This document shows positions 25,412 to 34,241 of a DNA stretch of 64,000 nucleotides, in pieces; the first letter of the stretch is position 1, and every line of letters starts with the position of its first letter. The stretch lies in assembly GCA_964451365.1 (NCBI GenBank), contig CAYVIB010000015.1:1-64000 (forward strand), written 5' to 3'. The position numbers and the translations under genes are program-made. Under the pieces are notes generated by a model. The model saw only the letters and a program-made list of their open reading frames with translations. It made no database searches and was not told the DNA's origin. This DNA comes from CAYVIB01 sp964451365. Lineage in GTDB: Bacteria > Pseudomonadota > Gammaproteobacteria > Pseudomonadales > Cellvibrionaceae.

Positions 25412-25759
25412 TCAAACTTTAAATAATTTCTGAAATTCGGTTTCGTTGAATCCTACCATCACTTTTTTACCCGACTCGACCAGCGGGCGTTTGATCAGGG
25501 TCGGATTTTCACGGATGACGTCGACACCGTTGCCTTCCGCCAGTTGCGTTTTCTCGGTTTCCGGTAGTTGCTTCCAAGTCGTGCCGCGTTTGTTAATCAG
25601 GGTGTCCGCTCCGATCTTTTCCAGCCACTGGAGAACTTTGGCTCGGTCCAGGCCGTCCTTCCTGAAGTCGTGAAAGGTATAACTCACTTTGTGGGAATCG
25701 AGCCACCGAAGGGTCTTTTTCACGGTGTCGCAATTCTTTATGCCGTAAATGGTTGTCAT
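25412..25759 (-). CDS. ArsC/Spx-family protein (YffB-like)
   Basis: A 115-residue thioredoxin-fold protein of the ArsC/Spx family: TTIYGIKNCDTVKKTLRWLD with a single N-terminal cysteine (Cys10), FHDFRKDGLD, INKRGTTWKQL and NPTLIKRPLVE. It is the YffB type commonly found between dapD and dapC; it lacks the arsenate-reductase partner genes, and its function is not settled. ATG 25759 gives the conserved N-terminus; a longer reading runs through a REP-like repeat and is wrong. Confidence 0.85.
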   Translation of the reverse strand: MTTIYGIKNCDTVKKTLRWLDSHKVSYTFHDFRKDGLDRAKVLQWLEKIGADTLINKRGTTWKQLPETEKTQLAEGNGVDVIRENPTLIKRPLVESGKKVMVGFNETEFQKLFKV

Positions 25760-25787
25760 ATTATTCGAGCAAGGTTTGAAGTTCATC

Positions 25788-25833
25788 GTAGGGCGGGTGG
25801 CGCCCGAAGTGTCGGACCATTGCTTACCCGCCT
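25788..25833 (-). repeat. REP-like palindromic element, family I, copy D
   Basis: GTAGGGCGGGTGGCGCCCGA then AGTGTCGGACCATTGCTTACCCGCC; nearly identical to the reverse complement of copy A. It lies between nth and the ArsC/Spx-family gene. Confidence 0.85.
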
Positions 25834-25895
25834 TACACCACACTAGGATAACAAATTAGGCCGTTGGTCGCACCGTTTGCCGTTTCGACAGCGCT

Positions 25896-26573
25896 TTACG
25901 CCTTTTTTGTTTTCAATGATTTTCTGCGCCGGGGATAACAGGTTCGGCAAATATTGCAGACGGTCCCGTCGCAGCTTCGGGCGGAACAAAATTCGCGGCC
26001 ATAATAAATAATCTGTAGGTGGAGTTTGTTCCAGCTTTCCCTGGGAAACAGCCGTTTCAAATCCTTTTCTGTCTGGGCCACGTTTTTCCCGTTGGTCAGT
26101 CCCCAGCGTTGGGCCAGCCGGTGGATATGAGTGTCCACCGGAAAGGCCGGTTCGCCAAACGCCTGGGACACAACCACGCTTGCGGTTTTGTGACCAACGC
26201 CGGGTAATTGTTCCAGTGCCTGCATGTCCCCCGGTACCCGGCCGTTGTATTTGTCCACGAGTATTTGGGAAAGCGTTTTAATGGCTTTGGATTTCTGCGG
26301 CGACAGGCCGCAGGGCCGGATAATCTCCTTGATTTTTTCCACCGGTTGGCGGGCCATGTCGAAGGGGTTGTCCGCCAGCTTCCACAGCTCCGGTGTCACC
26401 TTGTTGACTCTTTCGTCCGTACATTGCGCGGATAATAAAACCGCGACCAGCAGTGTGTAGGAATCCTTGTGATCCAGTGGAATCGGCGGGTCCGGATACA
26501 GGCGCTGCAGTTCCTGCAACACGAAACTGACGCGCTCTTTTTTTGGCAGGTTTTTAACGCTTGAATCGAGCAT
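25896..26573 (-). CDS. nth: Endonuclease III (DNA glycosylase/AP lyase), atypical cysteine spacing
   Basis: A 225-residue helix-hairpin-helix glycosylase that removes oxidised pyrimidines. Signs: LLSAQCTDERVNKVTP, EQLPGVGHKTASVV (hairpin with the catalytic Lys) and FPVDTHIHRLAQRWGL (catalytic Asp). The C-terminal cysteines read C-X4-C-X4-C-X2-C-X2-C (EFCSARSCDGTVCNICRTC), unlike the C-X6-C-X2-C-X5-C iron-sulfur site of E. coli Nth, so the cluster may use C-X9-C-X2-C-X2-C or be altered. ATG 26573 is the family start, three bases after the dapC stop. Confidence 0.88.
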   Translation of the reverse strand: MLDSSVKNLPKKERVSFVLQELQRLYPDPPIPLDHKDSYTLLVAVLLSAQCTDERVNKVTPELWKLADNPFDMARQPVEKIKEIIRPCGLSPQKSKAIKTLSQILVDKYNGRVPGDMQALEQLPGVGHKTASVVVSQAFGEPAFPVDTHIHRLAQRWGLTNGKNVAQTEKDLKRLFPRESWNKLHLQIIYYGREFCSARSCDGTVCNICRTCYPRRRKSLKTKKA

Positions 26574-26575
26574 AC

Positions 26576-27778
26576 TTATTTTAGGGCCTGAACAAAGCGG
26601 CTGATGCGGTGCGCTGCTTCCACGCATTCTTCGTAAGGTGCCACCAGCGCAATACGAACACGGTGGCTGCCGGGGTTGCCGCCGGAAGTTTCACGCGCGA
26701 GAAAGCTGCCCGGCAGCACCATCACGTTTTCCGCCGCGTACAACGCTTTGGCAAAATCCGTATCGGCGATAGGTGTTTCCGGCCACAAATAAAAGCTCGC
26801 ATCCGGCATGCCGACCGGAAGAACCTCTTTTAATATGTCGACGACGGCGGCGAATTTTTGGGTATAAACCTTTCGGTTTTCCCGCACATGCTTTTCGTCC
26901 TGCCACGCATTAATACTGGCCAACTGCGAGGGCAGGGGCATGGCGCAGCCGTGGTAAGTGCGGTATTGCAGGAATTTGCCGATGATACTTTTATCGCCGG
27001 CGACAAAACCCGATCGCAGGCCGGGCAGGTTGGAGCGTTTTGACAGGCTGTGAAAAATCACGCAGCGGGCAAAATCGTCCCGTCCCATTTCGGCGCAGGC
27101 CTGGAGGAGCCCGTATGGCGGGTTGGCTTCGTCGAAGTACAATTCGGAGTAACACTCGTCGCTGGCAATAACGAAATCATACTTGTCCGCCAGGGTAATA
27201 ATCTTCCGGAAGTCCGCCGAAGACATAACCGAACCGGTGGGATTGCCTGGAGAACAGATAAAGGCAAGTTGACAATCCCGCAGGGTGCCGTCGTCGAGGG
27301 AATCGAAGTCCGGAATAAAATTATTTTCCCGTGTACAGTTCAGGAATACTGTTTTGGCGCCGGCAAGCAGGGCGGCTCCTTCGTAAATCTGGTAGAACGG
27401 GTTGGGCAAAATAACCGTGGGATTTTCTTGCCCGCGGTCGATGCTTGCCTGGGCAAACGCGAACAGGGCTTCGCGTGTGCCGTTGACCGGCAGCACTTGG
27501 GTTTCCGGGCATAAACCGCCAGGCTTGAGTTTGAATCGGGTTTCCGCCCAACTGGATATGGCGGCGCGCAGTTCCGGTTGGCCTTTGGTGCTGGGGTAGC
27601 TGGCAATTTTGCCCAGGTTTTCCACCAGCGAATCCAGCACGAATTGTGGGGGCGCGTGTTTCGGTTCACCTATCGACAGGGAGATGAAGCTCTTGTCCGC
27701 CGGCGGGGTCGCGTCTTGCGTCAAGGCCCGGAGTTTTTCAAACGGATAAGCATGCAATCGCTCGAGATCAGGGTTCAT
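26576..27778 (-). CDS. dapC: Succinyldiaminopimelate aminotransferase DapC
   Basis: A 400-residue class I/II PLP aminotransferase. It begins MNPDLERLHAYPFEKLRAL, a DapC signature, and has SIGEPKH, PVNGTREALF, CSPGNPTGSVMS, SDECYSELYFD and the PLP lysine in FHSLSKRSNLPGLRSGF. It supplies the amino group in the succinylase branch between DapD and DapE. Its location two genes from dapD and directly after glnD supports dapC rather than a general aminotransferase. Confidence 0.93.
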   Translation of the reverse strand: MNPDLERLHAYPFEKLRALTQDATPPADKSFISLSIGEPKHAPPQFVLDSLVENLGKIASYPSTKGQPELRAAISSWAETRFKLKPGGLCPETQVLPVNGTREALFAFAQASIDRGQENPTVILPNPFYQIYEGAALLAGAKTVFLNCTRENNFIPDFDSLDDGTLRDCQLAFICSPGNPTGSVMSSADFRKIITLADKYDFVIASDECYSELYFDEANPPYGLLQACAEMGRDDFARCVIFHSLSKRSNLPGLRSGFVAGDKSIIGKFLQYRTYHGCAMPLPSQLASINAWQDEKHVRENRKVYTQKFAAVVDILKEVLPVGMPDASFYLWPETPIADTDFAKALYAAENVMVLPGSFLARETSGGNPGSHRVRIALVAPYEECVEAAHRISRFVQALK

Positions 27779-27790
27779 TGTTTATTCTTT

Positions 27791-30514
27791 TTAACTGGCT
27801 AACTCTTTTTCCACGTGACTGTCCAGGCGCAGGCAGATTTCCTTTTGCAGCGCCTGGCAAACAGCGGGGTCGCTTAATGGGTTACCGTCAATGTCGGTGA
27901 TAAAAAATACGTCTTCCACCCGTTCACCCAGAGTGGAAATTTTTGCGTTCTGCAACTGGATATTAAAATCCATGAATATGCGGCCGATGGTGGCCAGCAG
28001 ACCGGTTCGGTCGGGGCTGATGACTTCCAGAACGGTGCAGCCACTGACGGTATCGTTGCTGATGCTGGTGCGTGTCGGAATCGAAAACTGTTTCAACTGT
28101 CTCGGCGTGCGGCGACGTACGACCTCGCGGTATTCCCTCACCAGGTTCAACTCGTCGAGCAGGGCTTGGCGAATTCGGCGATATCGTTCCGGGTCGTTGC
28201 CGATGGGTTGGTGGTTTTCGTCGAGCACGTAAAAGGTATCGATAGTAAAACCGCTTTTGGAATTGTAAACCCGTGCATCCTGAATATTCAGGTTTTGTTG
28301 CGAAAGCGCGTTGGCGACGGCGGAGAAAACGTGTTGCGCATTTTTCATGCGAATAAATATCTGGGTCGCGCCTTCGAACTGGAATTGCGTGGTTTCGCGA
28401 ATCAGAATGATTGTTTCGTTGGGCGGATGTTTGATTATTGCTTCCGTTTGCCAGGCAATGTCCAGGTGGCCCTCGCGGATAAAGTATTCGTCGCTCATAT
28501 CGGTCCAGACTGCGCGCGCCTGCTCCTCGCTGATACTTTTATCCGCCAGGCGCATGGCCGCCAGCTTTTGGGTTTCGGCCGCGATTTCGCTTTGGTCAAT
28601 CGGTTTTTCCAGGCCGCGCCGCAACGCCCGCTTGGTTTCCAGGTAGAGTTGACGCAGCAGGCTGGCGCGCCAGGTATTCCACAAGTCCGGGTTGGTGCCG
28701 GACATATCGGCCACCGTCAGTGCGTAAAGATAATCGAGCCGTTTCTGGTCGGACACTTCGACGGCAAAATTATGGATGACTTCCGGATCGGAAATATCCT
28801 GCTTTTGCGACACGTAGGACATCAGCAGATGCTTTTCCACCAGCCACACAACCAGGCGTGTATCAACGCCGCTGAAGCCGTGCCGCTCGCAAAATTTTGC
28901 CGCGTCCACCGCGCCCAGGGTTGAGTGGTCGCCACCGCGGCCCTTGCCGATATCGTGGTACAGCCCGGCGAGATACAGCAGTTCCGGTTTGGCGATGCGC
29001 TTCATAATATGCGCGGCAATGGGAAATTGTTTTTCCTCTTCGGGGTAGGTGAAGCGGCGCAGGTTTTTAATCACCAGAATCGTGTGGGCGTCAACGGTAT
29101 AGCGGTGAAAGAGATCGTACTGCATTTGCCCGATGATTCGTCCGAACTCGGGCAGGTAGCGACCGAGAATACCGTAACGCTTCATGCGTTTTAGTTGTGA
29201 CACCAGTCCGTATTTCAGGGAAAACAACGCGAGGAACATCTGGTTGTTTTCCGGATTTGTCCGGAAGTTATCGTCGATCAGCCAGCGGCGCTCGCGCATA
29301 AGCCGGATAGTGGAGGCGCGCACGCCTTTGATGGAAAGGTCCTGTCCCATCAACAGGAAAATTTCCAGCAGTGCGCTGGGAGTTTCATCGAACACCGAAT
29401 CGCGCGTCACCTCGATAAACTGGTCGCGCAGTTGAAAGCGGTTGTTGATCGGAACGATTCTGGGCCGCTTTTTATGGTTGATGACTTCGGCGAGATACTG
29501 CAGCAGCACATCGTTCAGTTCGCTCAGGGCGATAACGGTTTTGTAGTATTTGTGCATGAACTGTTCGACGGCGAGTCCCTTTTCGGAATCCTGATAGCCG
29601 AACATTCTGGCCAGTTCGCGCTGGTATTCAAACAGCAGCCTTTCCTCGGCGCGACCTGCCAGTGTGTGCACGCCGTAGCGCACGCGCCATAAAAACTCCT
29701 CACCCTGGCGCAGGATGCCGAATTCGTGTTCGGTAAAAAACCCCCTGCCTTCCAGGTGTTTCAGTTTCGGTACCGCGAAAAACCGCTTGGCGACCCAGTT
29801 GATCATCTGGATATCGCGCAACCCGCCCGGCGCGTTTTTGATATTTGGCTCAAGGTTGCATTCGGTGTTGTTGTGCCGTTTGTGCCGTTCCTGTTGCTCT
29901 TCCCATTTGGCTTTGAAGAACGCATCCACCGGCCACATATACTCCGGCCCTGTGCGCACCTGGAGTTGATCACGCAGCTCGTCGTTGCCGGCAATCCGGC
30001 GGGCTTCGATAACGTTGGTGGCAACGGTGATATCTTTTTTGGCGATGGCGATACACTCTTTCAGCGTGCGCACGCTGCTGCCGACTTCAAGGCCGATATC
30101 CCACAGGAAGGTGACGAACGAGCGAATATTGTCGTCGTATTTCTTGCCGGCCCTGTTATCCAGCAGAACCAGGATGTCGATATCGGAGTTGGGGTGCAGC
30201 TCACCGCGACCGTAGCCGCCGACGGCTATCAGGGAAATGTCGTCGTCCCAGGCGTGCTGGTGCCAGGCGTAATGCAGGATCAGGTCGATAAAATCCGAGC
30301 GCTCGTAAATCAGGTAACGAATATCGTCGCCTTCCAGGAAGCGTTGCTTGAAATGGGCGTTGACGCCGGCGATCGCTTCCTTGAAGACCATGATCCGGGG
30401 CTGTTTGCCGGCAAGATCCTCCCGAAACCGCCGCTGATTGAAAAACAGCGGTTGGCAGGGGTATTCGGGAATGTTGAATTCCGCGGCTGGAGGCATATCG
30501 GGGCCTGTTAACAC
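27791..30514 (-). CDS. glnD: PII uridylyltransferase / uridylyl-removing enzyme GlnD
   Basis: A 907-residue bifunctional sensor of glutamine that modifies PII proteins. Order of domains: nucleotidyltransferase (GGYGRGELHPNSDIDIL at about 99-115), helical linker, HD hydrolase (LYHDIGKGRGGDHS near the middle), and two C-terminal ACT domains (the second beginning LEVISPDRTGLLATIGRIFMD). Length matches the family (about 890-900). Lies between map and dapC, the usual gammaproteobacterial place. Start is taken at 30514; an ATG six codons further in is equally possible. Confidence 0.96.
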   Translation of the reverse strand: MLTGPDMPPAAEFNIPEYPCQPLFFNQRRFREDLAGKQPRIMVFKEAIAGVNAHFKQRFLEGDDIRYLIYERSDFIDLILHYAWHQHAWDDDISLIAVGGYGRGELHPNSDIDILVLLDNRAGKKYDDNIRSFVTFLWDIGLEVGSSVRTLKECIAIAKKDITVATNVIEARRIAGNDELRDQLQVRTGPEYMWPVDAFFKAKWEEQQERHKRHNNTECNLEPNIKNAPGGLRDIQMINWVAKRFFAVPKLKHLEGRGFFTEHEFGILRQGEEFLWRVRYGVHTLAGRAEERLLFEYQRELARMFGYQDSEKGLAVEQFMHKYYKTVIALSELNDVLLQYLAEVINHKKRPRIVPINNRFQLRDQFIEVTRDSVFDETPSALLEIFLLMGQDLSIKGVRASTIRLMRERRWLIDDNFRTNPENNQMFLALFSLKYGLVSQLKRMKRYGILGRYLPEFGRIIGQMQYDLFHRYTVDAHTILVIKNLRRFTYPEEEKQFPIAAHIMKRIAKPELLYLAGLYHDIGKGRGGDHSTLGAVDAAKFCERHGFSGVDTRLVVWLVEKHLLMSYVSQKQDISDPEVIHNFAVEVSDQKRLDYLYALTVADMSGTNPDLWNTWRASLLRQLYLETKRALRRGLEKPIDQSEIAAETQKLAAMRLADKSISEEQARAVWTDMSDEYFIREGHLDIAWQTEAIIKHPPNETIILIRETTQFQFEGATQIFIRMKNAQHVFSAVANALSQQNLNIQDARVYNSKSGFTIDTFYVLDENHQPIGNDPERYRRIRQALLDELNLVREYREVVRRRTPRQLKQFSIPTRTSISNDTVSGCTVLEVISPDRTGLLATIGRIFMDFNIQLQNAKISTLGERVEDVFFITDIDGNPLSDPAVCQALQKEICLRLDSHVEKELAS

Positions 30515-30517
30515 TAT

Positions 30518-31288
30518 TTAAAAGGATTCCTCTCGGCGCGCGGTCAGTACCTCGACACCATCGCTGGTGACGGCGAGGGTATGTTCCCACTGGGCGGAAA
30601 GCCGACCGTCCTTTGTTTCCACGGTCCAGCCATCGCGCTTGAGTTTGGTGTGGTGCTTGCCGGCATTGATCATCGGTTCAATGGTAAAAGTCATGCCTTC
30701 GCGCAGTTCCATGCCGGTGTTTTTGACGCCGTAGTGCAGTACCTGCGGGTCTTCGTGAAAAATCCGGCCAATGCCGTGGCCGCAGTATTCCCGCACCACG
30801 GAAAAGTGATTCTTTTCGGCGTGGGCCTGGATTGCGTGGCCGATATCGCCGAGCTTGGTGCCGGGCCGCACCAGCTCTATACCTTTATACAGGCATTCCT
30901 GGGTGACCTTGACCAGGCGGTGGGCGTGCGGCGCCACTTCGCCCACCATAAACATCTTGCTGGTGTCACCGTGGAAGCCATCGTGGATAACCGTGATATC
31001 GATATTGATGATATCGCCGCTCTTCAATACCTTCTTTTCCGATGGGATGCCATGGCATACAACCTGGTTGACCGAGGTGCAGATGGACTTGGGAAACCCT
31101 TTATAGTTGAGCGGCGCCGGAATGGCCTTTTGCTCCCGGGTAATATAGTCGTGGCAGATACGGTCGAGTTCGGCCGTGCTGACGCCGGGTTGGACGTGGC
31201 TTTCTATCATTTCCAGCACTTCGGCCGCCAAACGGCCGGCAATGCGCATTTTCTGGATTTCGTCCGCTGTTTTGATGGTAACTGACAT
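30518..31288 (-). CDS. map: Type I methionine aminopeptidase Map
   Basis: A 256-residue metalloenzyme that removes the initiator methionine. Metal ligands appear in INIDITVIHDGFHGDTS (two Asp), GHGIGRIFHEDP (His), TFTIEPMI (Glu) and SAQWEHTLAV (Glu). It is divergent from rpsB, the standard arrangement, and lies three bases upstream of glnD in the same direction. Confidence 0.97.
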   Translation of the reverse strand: MSVTIKTADEIQKMRIAGRLAAEVLEMIESHVQPGVSTAELDRICHDYITREQKAIPAPLNYKGFPKSICTSVNQVVCHGIPSEKKVLKSGDIINIDITVIHDGFHGDTSKMFMVGEVAPHAHRLVKVTQECLYKGIELVRPGTKLGDIGHAIQAHAEKNHFSVVREYCGHGIGRIFHEDPQVLHYGVKNTGMELREGMTFTIEPMINAGKHHTKLKRDGWTVETKDGRLSAQWEHTLAVTSDGVEVLTARREESF

Positions 31289-31418
31289 AATATCTACTGC
31301 TTGGGGTTCGGCTGGTCCATTTTAAATGGCAGGCATTTTAAACTAAATTGGCCTGCTTTGTTGGACTGGCGGTGTGGCGGTTTGTTTTGGTTTCAGTTTC
31401 TTCCTATTTTAGGGCATA

Positions 31419-31437
31419 TGTGGTATAAAGCGCGCCC
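31419..31437 (+). promoter_or_regulatory. Likely rpsB promoter (-10 region)
   Basis: An extended -10, TGTGGTATAAA (TATAAA at 31424-31429), followed by the GC-rich discriminator GCGCGCCC typical of growth-rate- and ppGpp-controlled ribosomal promoters. It lies about 175 bases before rpsB. The -35 is not clear. Confidence 0.55.
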
Positions 31438-31613
31438 GAGCTGGCGACCATGGGCCGCCAGCCGGTACTTTTAAACCTTTTAACGTCACACATATACCGG
31501 CACATCGGTCTGGGTGCTGCTTCGGCCAGATGGCTAATTTAATTTCAGTCATAGGCCAAGCGGTTGATCGGTGGGGTATATGGAGGCCTAACCCAACAGT
31601 TCAGGAATTATCT
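31438..31613 (+). promoter_or_regulatory. rpsB 5' leader, possible S2 autoregulatory RNA
   Basis: If transcription starts near 31436, the leader is about 175 bases. In gammaproteobacteria the rpsB leader folds into a structure bound by protein S2 to repress rpsB-tsf. The stretch has short complementary segments (GGTCTGGG ... CCTAACCC) but I cannot confirm the consensus fold by eye. AGGA lies eight bases before the ATG. The remaining 31289-31418 is the divergent map/rpsB promoter region. Confidence 0.4.
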
Positions 31614-32366
31614 ATGCCTACAGTTAGCATGCGCGATATGCTGCAGGCTGGTGTGCATTTCGGCCACCAGACCCGCTATTGGAACCCGAAGATGGGACAG
31701 TTTATCTTTGGCGCCCGCAACAAGATTCACATCATCAATCTGGAACAGACTGTTCCGGCTTTCAACGACGCCCTGGCCGTGGTCAAGAAAATGGCCAGCC
31801 AGAAGAAAAAGATTCTCTTCGTCGGTACCAAGCGTTCGGCCCAGAAGGCTATTAAAGAGCAGGCGGAACGCGCCGGTATGCCCTACGTCAGCAACCGCTG
31901 GCTGGGCGGCATGCTCACCAACTACAAAACCATCCGTGCTTCCATCAAGCGATACCGCGATCTGGAAACCCAGAGCAGGGATGGTACGTTTGACAAGCTC
32001 ACCAAGAAAGAAGCCCTGATGCGCACCCGTATGATGGACAAGCTCGAATCTTCCATCGGCGGTATTAAGGATATGGGCGGCTTGCCGGATGCCATGTTCG
32101 TTATCGACGTGGAGCACGAGCGAATCGCTATCCAGGAAGCCAATAAACTGGGCATTCCGGTAATCGGTGTTGTGGATACCAACAGTGACCCCTCCGGTGT
32201 GGATTATGTGATTCCCGGCAACGACGACGCCATCCGTGCAATCAAGCTGTACGTAACCGCCGTGGCGGATGCTTGCCTGGAGGGAATTAACGAGTCCAGG
32301 AGCGCTCCAAACAAAGACGAATTTGTTGAAGAAGTCGCGGACAACAAGGCTGCGGAAAACAGCTAA
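31614..32366 (+). CDS. rpsB: 30S ribosomal protein S2
   Basis: A 250-residue protein: VSMRDMLQAGVHFGHQTRYWNPKM at the N-terminus, ILFVGTKRSAQKAIKEQA, NRWLGGMLTNYKTI, DAMFVIDVEHERIAIQEANKLGIPVIGVVDTNSDP and IPGNDDAIRAIKLY. S2 joins the small subunit late and needs S1-related contacts. ATG 31614 gives the conserved start; an upstream in-frame ATG would add 28 unrelated residues from the leader. Confidence 0.98.
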   Translation: MPTVSMRDMLQAGVHFGHQTRYWNPKMGQFIFGARNKIHIINLEQTVPAFNDALAVVKKMASQKKKILFVGTKRSAQKAIKEQAERAGMPYVSNRWLGGMLTNYKTIRASIKRYRDLETQSRDGTFDKLTKKEALMRTRMMDKLESSIGGIKDMGGLPDAMFVIDVEHERIAIQEANKLGIPVIGVVDTNSDPSGVDYVIPGNDDAIRAIKLYVTAVADACLEGINESRSAPNKDEFVEEVADNKAAENS

Positions 32367-32440
32367 ACGTCCCATGCGGTGCGCGATTCAGGCGCACCCG
32401 CACACAAGCACAAGGTCCGCGCACCGTGGACCCGATCAGG

Positions 32441-32467
32441 AAAAGGGGGCATGCCCCCTTTTTTAAA
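32441..32467 (+). terminator. Terminator/attenuator between rpsB and tsf
   Basis: AAAAGGGGGC-AT-GCCCCCTTTTTT: strong stem followed by T-run. As in other bacteria it probably ends part of the transcripts so that tsf is read less, or processed separately, from rpsB. A second small stem GGTCC...GGACC (32414-32432) precedes it. Confidence 0.9.
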
Positions 32468-32499
32468 TCTTCTGACCAGAAAATATTGAGGAACACAAG

Positions 32500-33372
32500 A
32501 TGGCAGTTACTGCTTCTTTAGTTAAAGAACTCCGTGAGCGTACAGGTCTGGGAATGATGGAGTGCAAAAAAGCGCTGGTTGAAACGGACGGCGATATCGA
32601 ACTGGCGATTGAAAACCTGCGCAAGGCGTCCGGCCTGAAAGCGGCGAAAAAAGCCGACAGAACCGCGGCCGAGGGTGTCGTTGCCGCCAAAGTGGCCGAC
32701 GATGGCAGTTGCGGCGTGGTGGTGGAAGTCAACAGTGAAACCGACTTCGTTGCCCGCGACAGCAGTTTCCTGGCATTTGTTGAAACCGTCACCGAAAAAG
32801 CCTACAACGAAAAGGCTGCCGATGTGGCAGCCCTGGTTGATGAAAACCTGGAAAATACCCGCCAGGCACTGGTACAGAAAATCGGCGAGAACATCGGTGT
32901 GCGCCGGGTGGCTTTTTGTCAGCCGGAAGGCGGCCTGGTGGGCGCCTATGTTCACTCCAATAACCGCATTGCCGTGCTGGTACAGCTGACCGGCGGCAGT
33001 GTTGAACTCGCCCGCGATGTGGCCATGCATGTGGCGGCGGTGAATCCGCAGGTGGTTCGCCCAGAAGATATGCCGGAAGAAGTGGTCAACAAGGAGCGGG
33101 AAATCATTAAGGCGCAGCCGGATATGGAAGGTAAACCCGCTGAAATCGTTGAAAAAATGATGATTGGCCGGATCAACAAGTTCCTGAAGGAAAGCAGCCT
33201 GTTGGAGCAGCCGTTCGTGAAGGATCCGGAAATTACCGTGGGCAAACTCGTCAAGAACGCCGGTGCGGATGTGGTCTCTTTCGTTCGCTACGAAGTAGGT
33301 GAGGGTATCGAACGCAAGCAGGAGGACTTTGCCGCGGAAGTGGCCGCCCAGGTTGCCGCGTCCAAGTCCTGA
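32500..33372 (+). CDS. tsf: Elongation factor Ts
   Basis: A 290-residue guanine nucleotide exchange factor for EF-Tu. The N-terminal domain has KELRERTGLGMMECKKALVETDGDIELAIENLRK, and the core has VVVEVNSETDFVARDSSFLAF with the TDFV residues that displace nucleotide. Ends with a C-terminal module FVRYEVGEGIERKQEDFAAEV. ATG 32500 follows GAGGAACACAAG. Confidence 0.98.
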   Translation: MAVTASLVKELRERTGLGMMECKKALVETDGDIELAIENLRKASGLKAAKKADRTAAEGVVAAKVADDGSCGVVVEVNSETDFVARDSSFLAFVETVTEKAYNEKAADVAALVDENLENTRQALVQKIGENIGVRRVAFCQPEGGLVGAYVHSNNRIAVLVQLTGGSVELARDVAMHVAAVNPQVVRPEDMPEEVVNKEREIIKAQPDMEGKPAEIVEKMMIGRINKFLKESSLLEQPFVKDPEITVGKLVKNAGADVVSFVRYEVGEGIERKQEDFAAEVAAQVAASKS

Positions 33373-33417
33373 TAAAATCCCGCGCTGCCAGTGGTGCTGG
33401 AAGCCTGGTTCTGATCG

Positions 33418-33446
33418 AAAAGGCGGGATACATCTCCCGCCTTTTT
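33418..33446 (+). terminator. Rho-independent terminator after tsf
   Basis: AAAAGGCGGGA-TACATC-TCCCGCCTTTTT, followed 51 bases later by pyrH. Confidence 0.9.
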
Positions 33447-33497
33447 ACTGATACACTTTCGCGAATTTTTTTAGCGGACATTTTTTAGGAGATATAT

Positions 33498-34241
33498 ATG
33501 CCCTCGACTTCTGACCGGAAATATAAACGGATACTGTTAAAGCTCAGCGGTGAGCAGTTAATGGGAGACGAGGGTTTCGGTATCGATCCAAAGGTACTGG
33601 ACAAAATGGCGCTGGAAATCGGCCAGTTGGTGGGTATTGGTGTTCAGGTGGGTTTGGTTATCGGCGGCGGCAACCTGTTTCGCGGCGCGGCGCTCAACCG
33701 CGCCGGCCTGGACCGGGTAACCGGCGATCATATGGGCATGCTGGCGACGGTAATGAATGCGCTGGCGATGCGGGATGCGCTGGAACGCTCCAATATTTCC
33801 TCCACGGTAATGTCCGCCATCTCCATGACCGGCGTGACCGACCATTACGACCGGCGCAAGGCAATTCGCCTGCTGGAGAACAACGAAGTGGTGATCTTCT
33901 CCGCCGGTACCGGCAACCCGTTTTTTACCACGGATTCAGCCGCCTGCCTGCGCGGTATCGAAGTGGGTGCCGAGCTGGTGCTCAAGGCCACCAAAGTCGA
34001 TGGGGTTTATACAGCAGACCCGATGAAGGACCCCGACGCGAAGCGTTACGATACGTTGAGTTACGACAAGGTGCTGACGGACAAACTGGGCGTGATGGAT
34101 CTTACCGCCATCTGTCTGTGCCGCGATCACAAGATGCCGGTGCGGGTATTCAAAATGGACAAGGCGGGAGCCCTGTTGAATATTGTTGTGGGTAAGGAGG
34201 AAGGGACACTTATCGAAGAGGCGGTAGACAATGCTGAATGA
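33498..34241 (+). CDS. pyrH: UMP kinase PyrH
   Basis: A 247-residue bacterial UMP kinase (amino acid kinase fold), hexameric and regulated by GTP and UTP. Blocks: RILLKLSGEQLMGDEGFGID, VIGGGNLFRGAAL, DHMGMLATVMNALAM, FSAGTGNPFFTTDSAACLR and KATKVDGVYTADPMKDP. Preceded by TAGGAGATATAT. It overlaps frr by 11 bases. Confidence 0.97.
   Translation: MPSTSDRKYKRILLKLSGEQLMGDEGFGIDPKVLDKMALEIGQLVGIGVQVGLVIGGGNLFRGAALNRAGLDRVTGDHMGMLATVMNALAMRDALERSNISSTVMSAISMTGVTDHYDRRKAIRLLENNEVVIFSAGTGNPFFTTDSAACLRGIEVGAELVLKATKVDGVYTADPMKDPDAKRYDTLSYDKVLTDKLGVMDLTAICLCRDHKMPVRVFKMDKAGALLNIVVGKEEGTLIEEAVDNAE

Noticed and set aside
25760..25843. 28-residue N-terminal extension of the ArsC/Spx-like gene
   Set aside because: It is a translation of REP-like copy D; the conserved N-terminus begins at 25759.
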